A stretch of DNA of 64,000 nucleotides from Phlyctochytrium arcticum (Eukaryota > Chytridiomycota > Chytridiomycetes > Chytridiales > Chytridiaceae), in contig JAHLKI010000015.1 in NCBI GenBank assembly GCA_025602905.1, forward strand, positions 620,001 through 684,000, in the 5' to 3' direction. The position numbers and the translations under genes are program-made. Shown here in pieces: positions 10,828 through 21,124 of this stretch. Position 1 is the stretch's first letter, and each line of letters opens with the position of its first letter. Below the pieces are notes generated by a model. The model did not search any database. It was not told where the DNA came from and worked only from the letters and a program-made list of their open reading frames with translations.

Positions 10828-10887
10828 TGTGATAGTGCATGAACCATCCCATAGTATATACTATGGGATGGTTCATGCACTATCACA
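10828..10887. repeat. Perfect 60-bp palindrome without spacer
   Basis: Sequence 10828-10857 is the exact reverse complement of 10858-10887, centred on GTAT|ATAC, with no loop. Symmetry stops at 10827/10888. It sits precisely at the point where the open reading frame of the following gene begins, suggesting a junction formed during truncation or insertion. Perfect palindromes of this size are unstable in vivo; an assembly foldback is a possible alternative. Confidence 0.9.
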
Positions 10888-12279
10888 GAGACTACCTCTG
10901 ACGCACTTGGAGATTTAATAGCCCAAAACGAGAAAAAGCGCAAGGCTATTACAGAGCCAGAGGCAGAGAGCCTTAGGACGAAGAAAGCCAGTTCCAGTTT
11001 TGAAGCCAGTGAAGAGGCTGCGTCTGCCTCCGACAGTGCTGAAGGGGTTATTTCCGCTGACGATGAGGCTTCGTCAGAGGACGCGGTCGAGACTAATGCA
11101 GGTTGCACTGCCCAGGAAGTTGAGATGGAGGTGAATGGTTTTGGGAGCTACGACTTCGAGGGTCTTGATTTGGCCGAGCTGATGCGGCAACTGTCATGGA
11201 CGGATGGTGTGATCACTCTGGAGAGTGACATAGATGTGTACCTGGCAAACCGAGGAGTTCTCCTACTTAAACCGGACCAGTATGAATCTCGCACAGTCGA
11301 AATATCCGGCATCGGACGTCTAGAGCGCCTCTATACCCATCTCATCGGTAATCTTTCAGCCCAGAGAAAGACTTGTCGGCTACAAGACGAATTCAAACAA
11401 TTCCTGAGATCCCTACGGAAGAAGTTATTGGATGGCGATTATTCCCATGCCGAATTGGAGAACATGGTGATTGAAAAGCTAGCGTCCACCGTTGACACCT
11501 TCGAGAGGAAGATTCTCAAAGTCTACTTAATATGGATCGAATCGCTTCCCGCTTGTGCCATCAAGTACAGCCCAAGTGAAGCAGAGTTGATCAGTATGAT
11601 CTGGAACCTGCTTTATAATAATCTTTTCGCCATCCCCCCAAGTAAGACTAACAAACCGCCCATCTCGATTGCATGTTGGTCGGCGACCGTTCCATCGCTG
11701 GCCATAAAGGAGAGAAAGCAACTAGGAGGTGATACCAGTGGCTATGCGTTGCCAGATTTTGCCTCGCGCGTTTTGCTACAGAGGACGCCGACTATGCAAA
11801 GTGCTGACGGTGAGGCAAAAAAGGAGGGAGTGCGCAGCATGCTGTTTTCCTTGCACGCTGATCTGGCCCGAATTTGTGTTGCTGGAAGAGACGGCGTGGA
11901 CGCTGCTCTTCGGAAAAACCTAAAGAAAGCCGAACACGTCGTCTTCCAGCAAGCAAATTCGTTGGCAACCTTTTACGTGATCGTTCCTGCGGGAAGCGGC
12001 TGGGTGTTTGCCTTGGAGATGGGTAAAGCCAACATCCCTGTGTCGTGGAACGACGGGCGCCATTCCGGTTTTATCGAAGACGACATGGACTTACTCTACT
12101 TTGTTTGGAAGCTCCATGATCAGCAGGCAAGATCTCTCCATATGTTGATGCAACAGGAAGGCGTGGCCGACAACAACGGCTGGAACAATTCCGTCCTCGA
12201 TACGCCAAATGCCAAGCGACTTATATCAAACACCAAATCCGTGAAGCGCCAGACCAACCTCATTCATGATGCAAAGTAG
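10888..12279 (+). CDS. PD-(D/E)XK nuclease-like protein of a dispersed fungal family, 5'-truncated
   Basis: An uninterrupted frame runs from just after a stop at 10852-10854 to TAG at 12279. The first ATG is at 11125 (384 residues), but the upstream 240 bp reads as coding: Ser/Glu/Ala-rich, with a nuclear-signal-like EKKRKA. The original start is therefore probably lost at the palindrome, or lies on an unseen exon. The core shows the layout of a repeat-like family common in Mucoromycota-type genomes: SEAELISMIWNLL, then ALPDFASR, a spacer of about 17 residues and DGEAK, together a PD...ExK nuclease signature. After it come ADLARICVAGRDGVDAAL and a hydrophobic FYVIVPAGSGWVFALEMGK block. Assignment to the family is from memory of its pattern, and nuclease activity is inference. 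Neighbours are repeats and dead elements. Confidence 0.6.
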   Translation, partial: ETTSDALGDLIAQNEKKRKAITEPEAESLRTKKASSSFEASEEAASASDSAEGVISADDEASSEDAVETNAGCTAQEVEMEVNGFGSYDFEGLDLAELMRQLSWTDGVITLESDIDVYLANRGVLLLKPDQYESRTVEISGIGRLERLYTHLIGNLSAQRKTCRLQDEFKQFLRSLRKKLLDGDYSHAELENMVIEKLASTVDTFERKILKVYLIWIESLPACAIKYSPSEAELISMIWNLLYNNLFAIPPSKTNKPPISIACWSATVPSLAIKERKQLGGDTSGYALPDFASRVLLQRTPTMQSADGEAKKEGVRSMLFSLHADLARICVAGRDGVDAALRKNLKKAEHVVFQQANSLATFYVIVPAGSGWVFALEMGKANIPVSWNDGRHSGFIEDDMDLLYFVWKLHDQQARSLHMLMQQEGVADNNGWNNSVLDTPNAKRLISNTKSVKRQTNLIHDAK

Positions 12280-12422
12280 TGCACTCACGTGTCCACGCCC
12301 AAAGTTGAACGACGTGTTGGCAACGTGAATAATTTGAAAATAAAAATGTGCACGCAAATTTGTCGCAAAAGCAGGAACAGCTATCTAGATCTAGTATCTA
12401 TTTGCAAAAAATCTACCTACTA

Positions 12423-13085
12423 CTAGTAGCCCAAGTCCAGGTTGTAGCTGTAAACATGCAAACCGCGGGTGTCCTCCTCTTCACCCGGGTTTGCGCCTGC
12501 ACCCCCAGCTGCAGCCTCGTCTGCTCCATCCTCGCCTTGACCCCCTGATTCGGTGAAATCATTGCTAGGGATGCTCGCCCGCTTTCGTTTGAATACCTGG
12601 TGTGGTCGACCTGTTGCGTTTGCGTTCGTTCCACAGTTTGGAAGTAACGACCTTTTCGACCGACTCGTCGAATTCTCGACCGTCGTACGTGGCCAGGTCA
12701 GGGTTCTTTTCTAAGAAGCGCTTGTAAAGGGGGTCCAGAAACGACAGATCAGTGGGTGTATCTTCATCACCATCTGACACGAGGCGAGAATAGAAGCTTC
12801 GGAACAGCCTTCTTCCCGGTCCCAAAATCGTTTATCGCTTGTTCGAAATCCAGCGAGTAAAAATCGGGGACGTAAGCTATGCAAAAAGTCCTTGACTAAT
12901 TGGTTGATGGGTCAGTGGATCCGTGAATGTGAGCAAAGCAAAGTGGTTCTCCCTTGTCCTTCTCCACTAGCTGGTTGATCATTGTGAACAACTTCAGGAA
13001 GGTCTGATGGTCTTTTCCATCAGTATACGCTCTTACACAAGCTAAAACTATTTTGAAACTGGAGGTCAGATTCAATCTCCACAAG
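12423..13085 (-). pseudogene. Frameshifted ORF remnant of an unidentified dispersed element gene
   Basis: Successive frames on the minus strand read as one protein broken by shifts. 13085-12896 gives VLACVRAYTDGKDHQTF followed by LFTMINQLVEKDKGEPLCF and FAHIHGSTDP. About 12870-12790 gives YVPDFYSLDFEQAINDFG. 12790-12630 gives SFLDPLYKRFLEKNPDLA and VTSKLWNERKRN. 12620-12423 gives VFKRKRASIPSNDFTESG and ends YSYNLDLGY-stop. The first block resembles dispersed ORFs in repeat families of fungi, but I cannot name the family. At least three frame changes and one stop make it a pseudogene unless undetected introns explain them. The tail is acidic and Gly/Ala-rich. Confidence 0.45.
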
Positions 13086-13520
13086 AATTTCCTGAAACTT
13101 ACTGTGTTTGGTGATGGGATGGGTGATAGCATACTCCCATTCGTTGAGGGTACCTTTTAATGCCCAGGAGAGGGGGTTAGGGGGGGCGCCGCCTTTGCGG
13201 GTGTTTTGACCTCTGCAGCCTGAACCACGGTTTTCTTTGCTTTCTTTTCTTTCTCCTAAAGAAGAGATTTCAGTAAAGATTGCTTCAATTAGAGTCCCAA
13301 CTGAAGCGCGAGAAGCTTTGCTATTACTCGCCTTGGCCGTTTTAGATGGCTGGCGCAAATGCGCGTTTATCATAGCGGTGGGGAAAGTTTGAGCACGTAG
13401 ATTAACCTGCTCACGCATCTTGTCCTGAATGGCAGGCTCTAGACCACTCATGAGGATAAACTCCTCACACTGGGATCTAAGAGCCCTTTCAACAGACCAA
13501 GAGGAAATCGCTCCCTCTAG
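13086..13520 (-). mobile_element. Ty3/gypsy gag remnant
   Basis: A minus-strand frame reads SWSVERALRSQCEEFILMSG, GLEPAIQDKMREQVNLRAQT, then a Ser/Lys-rich linker. This is the gag-like pattern of Ty3/gypsy elements (F...GL...IR..V), here followed by unrelated sequence. No zinc knuckle is visible. It lies downstream of the pol remnant on the same strand, the reverse of the normal gag-pol order, so the two pieces are not one intact element. Confidence 0.55.
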
Positions 13521-13740
13521 AGCTCAAGCATGCTCAGTCTTGCCATGTCCATAACATTCTTGAGAATGCCAGATTCCAATTCCTTTTGAGGGAAATAGTC
13601 TCGTTGTCCAAAGAGGACCGCGGGAGTACTAGATCACCACAGTAAGCCTTACGTGGCTCATCTCGTGAGAGATTTGCCAACAGACCGGGCACGGTCAAGT
13701 TTGACTACACTGAAACTATAAAGACCGATAGTCCGTCTTT

Positions 13741-14398
13741 TCAATCTCGGATAACCAGTGCCCATCCAGTCTCCCCCCCTCCCCACAGAGAAAAGGCCGT
13801 TTTGGGGATGTCGGGTTGATGGATGCGAATCCGGTTACAGGCGTCCTTGATATCGATCAGATTGAAGCGGGTCGCTCCGACCAGCCGATCCCTCAATTCG
13901 GCGAAGGAGGGGAGGGGTATCAGTACGACGATTCTTAAGGACACCTCGGTCAATCTCCCTGCATGTCTTCACTGCGCTTTGCGGGCCCAGTAGAAGCATC
14001 AGTCTGTGATTGATCCCCGTAGCCAATCCCATCAGTAGATTTTTCAACTTGCTGCATCTGTTGTTCAGTGTCCGGTCCGTATATAGACACTCGGGGACTC
14101 GCATGTATAGTTCCTTGTCCATTTTGCCGTATAAGAAAGTAGCAACTACGTGTTGACGGTGATCAACATTTCGCGTTGAAGGAATCATACAGTGGGTGGT
14201 CCCGCTGTCGATGAGTGCCCCGTTTCCAGTGTATTCCTCGCCTGTATGGATTGAGTTTATTTCCGCTTGATGTTCGTGGGAAAGAATCATCCCAAAGTCG
14301 GCCGTTCTCTTGAGATGTTTTCTATATGGCATTTGACTCCAATCCAGTGTTGTTGGGATGGGTCTGCCGGCGTATATTTGGCCCATAGCCATCTCCAA
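13741..14398 (-). mobile_element. Ty3/gypsy protease and reverse transcriptase remnant
   Basis: At about 14175-14240 the minus strand encodes GALIDSGTTHCMIPS, an aspartic protease active-site motif (DSGT). At 13760-13910, in another frame, it encodes LPSFAELRDRLVGATRFNLI, DIKDACNRIRI and PKTAFSLW, which match the finger/palm start of gypsy reverse transcriptase. Only about 250 bp separate them, far less than in intact pol, and the catalytic YVDD region, RNase H, integrase and LTRs are absent. The element is dead and deleted. Confidence 0.65.
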
Positions 14399-16016
14399 TG
14401 TATGGCAAGAGAATCATGTCTCATCACAATGTTTGACTTTCGAGTCAAATCGACCATTCGGTCGGGGGCATGTAGAAACAAAACTCGTGACGAGTTTGGG
14501 TTTTAGTGAACAGTTGGATAGTAAATCCCTCGTTGTCCCAGGCCATGAAATTTTTTCAGGATCTTCCTTCTTTGCACGATCATCGTCAATAACTCGCACC
14601 GGATAGCACTTGAGTCTTGATAAATTACCGACGATTGCTTCGCCTTGCGGAGTGACAAGATGATGTCAAGATCTTCTCTCGCATTCAACGCGCGAGATGA
14701 GAAGCGGCAAGTGGCACAGCACATGCCGTGAAATTGCCGTCTGACTGATGTGGCTTGTGCCGAACTGATCCACAAAGTGAGGCACAGCCAGCAGCAGCCA
14801 ATCACTTTGCGCCAAATTGCCGCGGCACAGCTTGTCGGTGGCTGGGCCCCCATGGTCTCCACCCTCGATCCGGCTGCCGCAGCCAGAATCTAAAGTGGCT
14901 GGAGCCGGTTCCATGCGCTGCAGTATCAAAATCCATCCGCCGTCGAGCCAATCCAGTCGGGGCGTGAGTCAGCAGCAGCAGCAACTGCGGAAACGCAGAG
15001 GGCCTTGAAAAAGGTGGCAGCATCACTTCCATTAGTCCGTTGTCCACCATCTCAATCTCACGTATTTCAGCTCATTACCGTTAATACTACCACCACAAAG
15101 TCACAACAAGCAGTTTTCCTGTCTTTGCGCTCGCTGCGTAGTAGCTTGCTACTCTCCCCCCCGCCCCGGAAGCTTTCCCTTGAACCTCCGCCGCGACCTC
15201 TGTCAGGCTCAGGCTCTTCTTTCCCTTGAGTCCTTTCGGAACTTGTCTGTGTGTTGACCCGCCTTGCCACGACTATCGACTATTCAACAGGAAGCACTTG
15301 CTTGCCCGTTGATTCTGCTTGTGGATACCTTGCTAGCCAAGAGTCAACGTCTCAAGAAAACCCCCGTCGAAAGCTGCAAACAACCACCCATTTGAGTAGC
15401 AGTCGCTTTACCCCCACTTCTTCTTTTCCGCTCCACCCCCTGCATCCGGCCGGGGTCTAAACAGTGACGCATCGTCACATTCAGCAACTACTACTACCCT
15501 TCGACCGTCTATACCATGGACTCCATCTAGATTGTCTCTTCACTGCTGCTTCTTTCATTCCAACTCGGGCATCAACCACCTGTGTTCATGATCATCTAAG
15601 TCTCTTCACTCAGTTATTACTTTTATTCAATACCATCTACACATGTCTTTCAACGCCGCCGTCGCGCCTCTGGGCTGGTTCTGAGCGCTCACCCGCTTAC
15701 GCTGCAAGAACCATTTCTTGCCTCGCAAACGACTCGAGACCTCTCGCACCCCCCCTGAGCATCCGCTCACACCACACCGTTACCACGCCTTTCTTAGTCT
15801 TTCACAAACCCCTTACCCTCACCCACGCCGCCGCACCCGTCGCCGCCGCCTGGTTCTACTATCTCTTTGGATTCCCCGGTCCTCCTCTTGATTCACGCTC
15901 CTTCATCACCCACACAACACCCGGGAACACTCTTACAGCGCCCCTACTACCTTTGTGAAGTCGGCCGCTGTATATTCACTCTGCTTCAGTAGACGGATCC
16001 CAAATTCTACTCCGCG
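14399..16016. other. Gene-free stretch and long pyrimidine-rich leader of the cyclin gene
   Basis: 14399-15000 holds no recognisable gene; it contains a CAG trinucleotide run near 14970. From about 15050 to 16016 the plus strand becomes strongly pyrimidine-rich with many CTTT and CACC tracts, typical of a fungal promoter and long 5' leader. The open frames inside it (for example 15464-15958) start at non-ATG codons and look like translated CT tracts, not proteins. This supports a regulated, long-leader transcript for the following cyclin gene. Confidence 0.5.
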
Positions 16017-17469
16017 ATGACCACAATCCAACGATTGGGCCTTCCCACTCCTCCCCTAGCTCAAGACTCTGCTGCTTCCAGTAAAGTTCCCCATTTTGTA
16101 GTCAAGCCCACCAGTCTGCCTAGCCCGCCTATTCAAGATGGGTCCTTTTCCAAGGAAATGGCCTTTAAGCTGAATGGACTTCCTACCCCGCCGCTGCAAG
16201 ATGCAACGCAATTACCGGCCTTTTGGCAACCTGCTGAAGCCAACAAACGAAAATTTACCGACCCCCAACCCGCCAACAAACGGAAACTTCATGAGAGCGG
16301 ATCCGCCCATGAATCCGTTTTTGATGGCATTACCGGTACGTTTCCCCCTTATCCTCATCTCCTCTTTCACCCAAAGGCTCAATTTTCCCACGTTGCTTCA
16401 GACTCCATTACACCTGCTCAGGTAGCAGCCGTGTGCCCTTCCACTCCTACCCCTATCGCACCGTCAGAGGTGTTTTCGCGCAAAGAAGATTTTGTTGAGA
16501 GTTTAGTAGGTTCGTATTTGTCTCTCACTTTACTCGACGATGCAAAATATCTACTTTTTGCCCGTCATGGTTTGTTTGTCTGTGGTGTGCTGTGTTGGGA
16601 TTTGGTAGTTGGTTGTGTTTGGTGTGGAGTGTGTGGGTGATTATGAGACCTTTTACGGTCGATCCGTTTTCTTTCTGATTGCGGAGAGGTGCCTCTACCC
16701 TGCCGAAGCACTTTCATGCCAATACACCGACGCTACCCGACGCCGAGCATAGCACACCACATGGATCAGACTCTCACTCCACCGTGATACCCATCCCCTC
16801 ACCGGAACTGTATACTTACCCCTCGCTTTATTAGACACGGCCGTCAGACTGCTCGAAATCCAGTGGAAATCCAACAGTTCAACGCCCTCCAAAAGTCGTC
16901 TGGTCCCTCTCAAAACCTTTATGAAGGAAATCCTCAAGCGTTCTCGCACCTCCTTTTCCACCTTACAGCTATGCTTGCTGTACCTGGTGCGATTTCGGCA
17001 TCATTTACCCGCTTATAACCGGACGCTGGCTCTTGAAGCTGCTGCTGCTGCCGCTGCTGCTGGTGATTCCACCTCTGTCGCTGCCGTCGCTGCTTCTTCC
17101 GCTTCTATATGCCCACAACAAAAGAAAGCCCACCCATCATGCTGCTCCCGCCGCATGTTTCTATCCGCCCTTATCGTTGCCGCCAAATACGTCCAAGACC
17201 GCAACTACAGCAACAAGGCCTGGTCCAAAATCGCGGGTTTGCCCGTGGAGGAAATCACGCTCAACGAGCGCGAATTCCTGAAATGCTTAAACTGGAAACT
17301 CCATGTTACCAAACGGAGTTTTGTTAGTTGGAGTAGTATGCTGCTGAATGTTGCACATCAGATTCGGAGTCACGGTGAGAACACTGGGATGACGTCTGGG
17401 CTGGTTGTTGAGGGTGGTGAATCATTGGATCCGGTGCCGTCGGCGTCGGATTTGGTTGATGTTTGTTGA
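16017..17469 (+). CDS. PHO80/PCL-type cyclin
   Basis: Model join(16017..16335, 16402..16509, 16835..17469), 353 residues; introns 66 and 325 bp. Residues 1-140 are disordered with repeated LPTPP(L) and LPSPP motifs and KRK basic patches. The cyclin box begins at EDFVESLVDTAVRLLEIQW and contains TLQLCLLYLVRF, then an alanine-rich insertion of about 45 residues, then RRMFLSALIVAAKYVQDRNY, SNKAWSKIAGLP and EREFLKCLNWKL. These are hallmark segments of PCL1/PCL5/CLG1-like cyclins that partner the Pho85 kinase in cell cycle, phosphate or Gcn4 turnover control. Which PCL class it is cannot be said. The insertion in the cyclin fold between helices 2 and 3 is unusual in composition. The acceptor of exon 2 (CTTCAG) was chosen because it gives an open frame into FVESLV. 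Confidence 0.85.
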
Positions 17470-17933
17470 ATAGAATTGTGTTTTTTTTTTACCTCATTTC
17501 GTTTTGTGTTTTGATTGGTCGTTCATGATGCCTTCTATGAGATTATCTTTTTTTTGCCTTTCCTGTTATGGTATGAGAGGGTTGTGATGATTGGATTTTT
17601 GGGTACTGAAGTCTTGGATTTCCATGCTGTCAACTTCGTGTCCACACTGTAGTCGTGAAGAGAATCCGTTGAAAGCCAGTCATTATTCAGGCGTCAATCG
17701 AAAAGAAAAGAGTCCGTTCCTCACAGCTTCTCAATATGGTTTCTTACAGCTCCTTTTTTCCCACGACCAACGTCTAACGGATACCGTTGTCAAGGCCTGA
17801 CAAACGGGTTTTCCGCTTCGCTCTATGGAAAGCAGATAACGCTTGACCTTATGCATCGCTCCCAAACAAAGCTGGGACGGTTGCAACAGAATGAAAGTCG
17901 TCCCACGTCCAAAAAAAAGGCAAAAATGTTAAT

Positions 17934-18016
17934 TGCACCCTGCGAGATTCGAACTCGCGCCTCTTGCGAGATCGGAACTTGAGACCGACGCCTTAGACCA
18001 ACTCGGCCAAAGGTGC
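17934..18016 (-). tRNA. tRNA-Leu (anticodon CAA)
   Basis: The 83-nt minus-strand sequence folds as a class II tRNA. Acceptor GCACCTT pairs with AGGGTGC, discriminator A; the D arm is GCCGAGTTGGTCTAAGGC; the anticodon loop CTCAAGT gives CAA; there is a long variable arm; the T arm contains GTTCGAATC. No intron is present, unlike the yeast CAA isoacceptor. CCA is not encoded. About 45 bp of 3' flank are nearly identical to those of the second copy at 29417-29499. Confidence 0.95.
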
Positions 18017-18193
18017 TATTTGATAAAATTCCAGATTGGAAGGTTGGGTCATATATGTGAGCTTACCGTTTGTTTATATTCTGTACCATCTTGTTGATTT
18101 CAAGGTTGTCAAAAAGATCTCTTTGCGAATTGCAAGATCTCCAAAAACATGAGGAATACGGACGACCAAGACTCACGGAAATGGAACTGGACC

Positions 18194-18813
18194 ATGTCCC
18201 TCTTCAATGACCCGCTAACAACACCTTCAACCCCCGCACCCCCCGCAAAGCCATCACCATTACCCCAAAAACCAAACGTACCTCCAGTCCACACCGACCT
18301 ATCCACCCCCCACCCCGAAGTATGGGAAAACCCATACTACCCCCTCCCCGGCCCTCCCTCAACTCCCGCCGAAAAAGCCCAACTCCAACAACTCATCATG
18401 ACTGAGAAAGCCGCCACAACAGCCGGAATTACAGCCTCGGTTCGCAGATCCGATCTCAAATTGGCCGTCAAACGGAATTGCGCCGATGTGCAGCATGACT
18501 ACATGACGTGTTTTTTGAAGGGCACGGTGTGGGAGAAATGGACGCTTTGTAGTGATCGGAAATCAAAGGTGGAAGGGTGTGAGAGTGAACAGCAGGTAAT
18601 GTGATGTGTTGTTTATAATGGGGTGATGTGAGGGCTGATGCTTTGTGTATTTCACAGAGGTTGTTGGAGCAGTTGGGGTATGAGCGGAAGGGGTTGAGTG
18701 AACGGGAACGAGCGATTATTGCGGATCAGGCGGATGAGTTGTATTTGAAGGGGGAGGCTGAACGGGTCAAGGCTGCTAATGCTGCTGCTGCGGGTGCCGA
18801 GCAGGCAAAGTAG
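18194..18813 (+). CDS. Twin CX9C (CHCH) mitochondrial intermembrane-space protein
   Basis: Model join(18194..18595, 18658..18813), 185 residues, one 62-bp intron. The start MSLFNDPLTT is preferred over an upstream in-frame ATG at 18149 because it directly precedes the conserved-looking part; the longer form cannot be excluded. The N-terminal half is proline-rich. Residues about 95-135 carry CADVQHDYMTC and CSDRKSKVEGC, each Cys-X9-Cys, the signature of Mia40 substrates oxidised in the intermembrane space. EQQRLLEQLGYERKGLS and a helical Ala-rich tail follow. Similar fungal proteins are conserved but poorly studied; respiratory complex assembly is the usual role of the fold. It is convergent with the next minus-strand gene, 274 bp away. 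Confidence 0.8.
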
Positions 18814-19087
18814 AATAGAACAGAGGAACTAGGAGGACTTTGCTGTATGAATTGGCACATTCCGGGACCGCGTGGCGGTTTTGAGTACGAGTCTTGTCCG
18901 TTCCTGGTCGGATGTATCTCGGATCTGGATGTGTGGTATATCTGCAGGGAATATGCGGGGGAACAAGCACACATATTTATTATGTGATGCCGTCACGGCG
19001 GGCGTAGATTGTAAAGCTACATGTGTCATTATTCACTTAACTAGAAGTATATATTGGTAGCCTGTAATCATATAGTATGGTTTTGAA

Positions 19088-20648
19088 TCAACCCCGTCTC
19101 TTGGCCCCATTTACTTCTGACGCTAACAAAGCTGCAAACTGTACAGCCTGATATCCTGTCAACTTCTTGTTCCCCAACCTCTTCAACTCATCCGCTTCCC
19201 CTCGCTCCTTTTTCCGGCGGGACTCCCGACGCTCGAAGTCTTCCTTTAACAACCCACTTTTATTGCCGATTTCCTCAACACCAGCTTTCGCGACCATCCC
19301 ATCCACAATCCGCGCATAGAGTTCATGCGCAACATCCACGATTCCGTTACGGACACCGTACCACTGCTGCTGCAACGTCTCAACTTCATCTTCGACCCCC
19401 GCGAGAATCTGGCGCATCGAGTCCTGTTGTCGTTTGAGCATGTCGTGGGCGTCCCGTGCTTCCCGTGCTTGCACCAAAGTCTGGTCGTGGGCCCGTTTGG
19501 CTGCGTAGACTACCTTCGCGCGCTCGCTCGCCATCTGAGTGAATTCGGGGGTGAAGATGGGGTGGGGGAGACGCGCGGATTGGAACGTCGCTGTACGGGA
19601 TGGGAGGCTGCCTGGAAGTGTACTGGCGGCTGCGGCTGATAGCCGGCGCACACCACTCATCTCGTCCAACTCGGCAAATGAAGACGGGGATTGTAAGAAA
19701 TCAGACACGGTCCGAAGCGTGTTTTGCAGGCTCTCTCCCATGATATCCAATTCCTCCGTTTTTTCATCATCTTCATCATCTTGGTCCATCGACTCAGTCT
19801 CATCCCCGCTCTCCCCACTCCCCCCACTGTCCGCAGCAGCATCACTCATGACGAAATCCCCATCCTCGTCTTCATCATAATCGCTCAAATCCGCTAATAT
19901 ACTCGCCATACTACTACTGGCATTTTTGCCATTTTTCGCTGCCGGGGTTGATTTGACGGAAGGTGGTGGTCGCCGAGCCGGCGGTTTGCTGACTGTGGGT
20001 ATCGTACTAGGCGCCGGCGCACTAGTCGGCGACGGTGGACTTTCCCGTTTTGCCGTCGTTTTCCGTTTTTTGGTTGGGGATGTAGTAGTAGTAGTGGTAT
20101 ACTCGAACGGTTTTTTGGCCGTCCGTTTCCGTTTCCCGGTGGGTGAAACTGTACTCTGATCGGAAGGGTGGGTAGCGACATCGCTCGGGGATGTAGGCTC
20201 GTCTTTCCCCGTGAGGGAGGACGAGCAATTTGATCCGGTCCGTTTTTGTTTTGGGGTAGTTGATACAGACATGTTTTGATTTTTTATGGGTCGTTTGGTA
20301 TTTCCACCCCGTCCCCGTTTCGTTTTCCGATCTATACACAATCACCCATGAGAATCTTTGACCAAAATCAAAATCCCGCAAAACCTCATTTACCTGGCTC
20401 ATCATCTGTCACATCATCATCCGACCCCACATCGCTCATCTCACTCGGACTCCCACTCTGATCCTCCAGTTGGAAGTCGACATCATCCTCATCGGAAGAT
20501 GAATCGTACTGCGCTTGGAGGAGACTGGAGAGGCTATTCAATTATGTTCGGCGGTACAGAGAAAGATGAGATTGCGGTAATTGAAATGGAAGTGATGTGA
20601 TTAGAATGGTAAGTTAAGATGTCCGAAGATGGGGATTAATTACCTCAT
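19088..20648 (-). CDS. Acidic/basic nuclear coiled-coil protein, function unknown
   Basis: Model complement(19088..20331, 20394..20524, 20644..20648), 459 residues. Exon 1 is only five bases (ATGAG): the frame MSLLQAQYDSSSDEDDVDFQ is restored when it is joined to the acceptor at 20525. Intron 2 is 62 bp (GTAAAT...TATAG). Residues 1-45 are acidic, 45-150 are rich in Lys, Arg, Ser, Thr and Pro with KKRK and KRKR nuclear signals, and about 155-215 is a second acidic stretch (DYDEDEDGDF, DQDDEDDEKTEEL). The C-terminal 200 residues are alpha-helical with a predicted coiled coil (KRQQDSMRQILAGVEDEVET). The layout suits a chromatin or centromere-associated factor, but I recognise no family. The tiny first exon is the weak point; an internal Met at 20272 (MSVSTTPKQK) is an alternative start. 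Confidence 0.7.
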
Positions 20649-21124
20649 GTTTGGATTGGGATGTGACTGCAAATAAAGGTTGAAGGATGGTAAAACTCCG
20701 TCAAAAATTCTTGATTTTTGTTGCAAGATAAAGGTAGAGAATCTATCCACCACCAAAGTTTTTGGTAGGGTATCTAAAGTTGTCAAAGGAGAATTAAGTT
20801 TTGGGGGTAGGTCTTTAAAAGAAGGTTGCTGACAGGTAACGGTCAAATTTCGCCGGTCGGGTTTTGTTGGTGGAGGATGCTGACCGGTGAGGCGCAGAGC
20901 GCGTTCAACATCGCGTCAGCAGAATCCCCGACCGCTGTGATGGAAGACACCGCCAGATGGGAACAGATATGCAAGACAAGCATGTGTTGGATAAGAATAT
21001 CAAAGATGGTAGTGCCAAAAGAATAGAAGAAGTGTACACGAAAACAAAAAACAAGAAGCAAGACGAAAAATTCAAATAGCGCATAGACTAATTCCCACGT
21101 TAAAAGTTAAAGACAACCTCAGGA
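20649..21124. other. Intergenic region between two minus-strand genes
   Basis: Holds the promoter of the coiled-coil protein gene and the 3' flank of the TLDc gene. Nothing else supportable is seen. Confidence 0.5.

Noticed and set aside
15464..15958. 164-codon plus-strand frame upstream of the cyclin
   Set aside because: Begins at GTG and reads as translated pyrimidine tracts of a promoter or leader.
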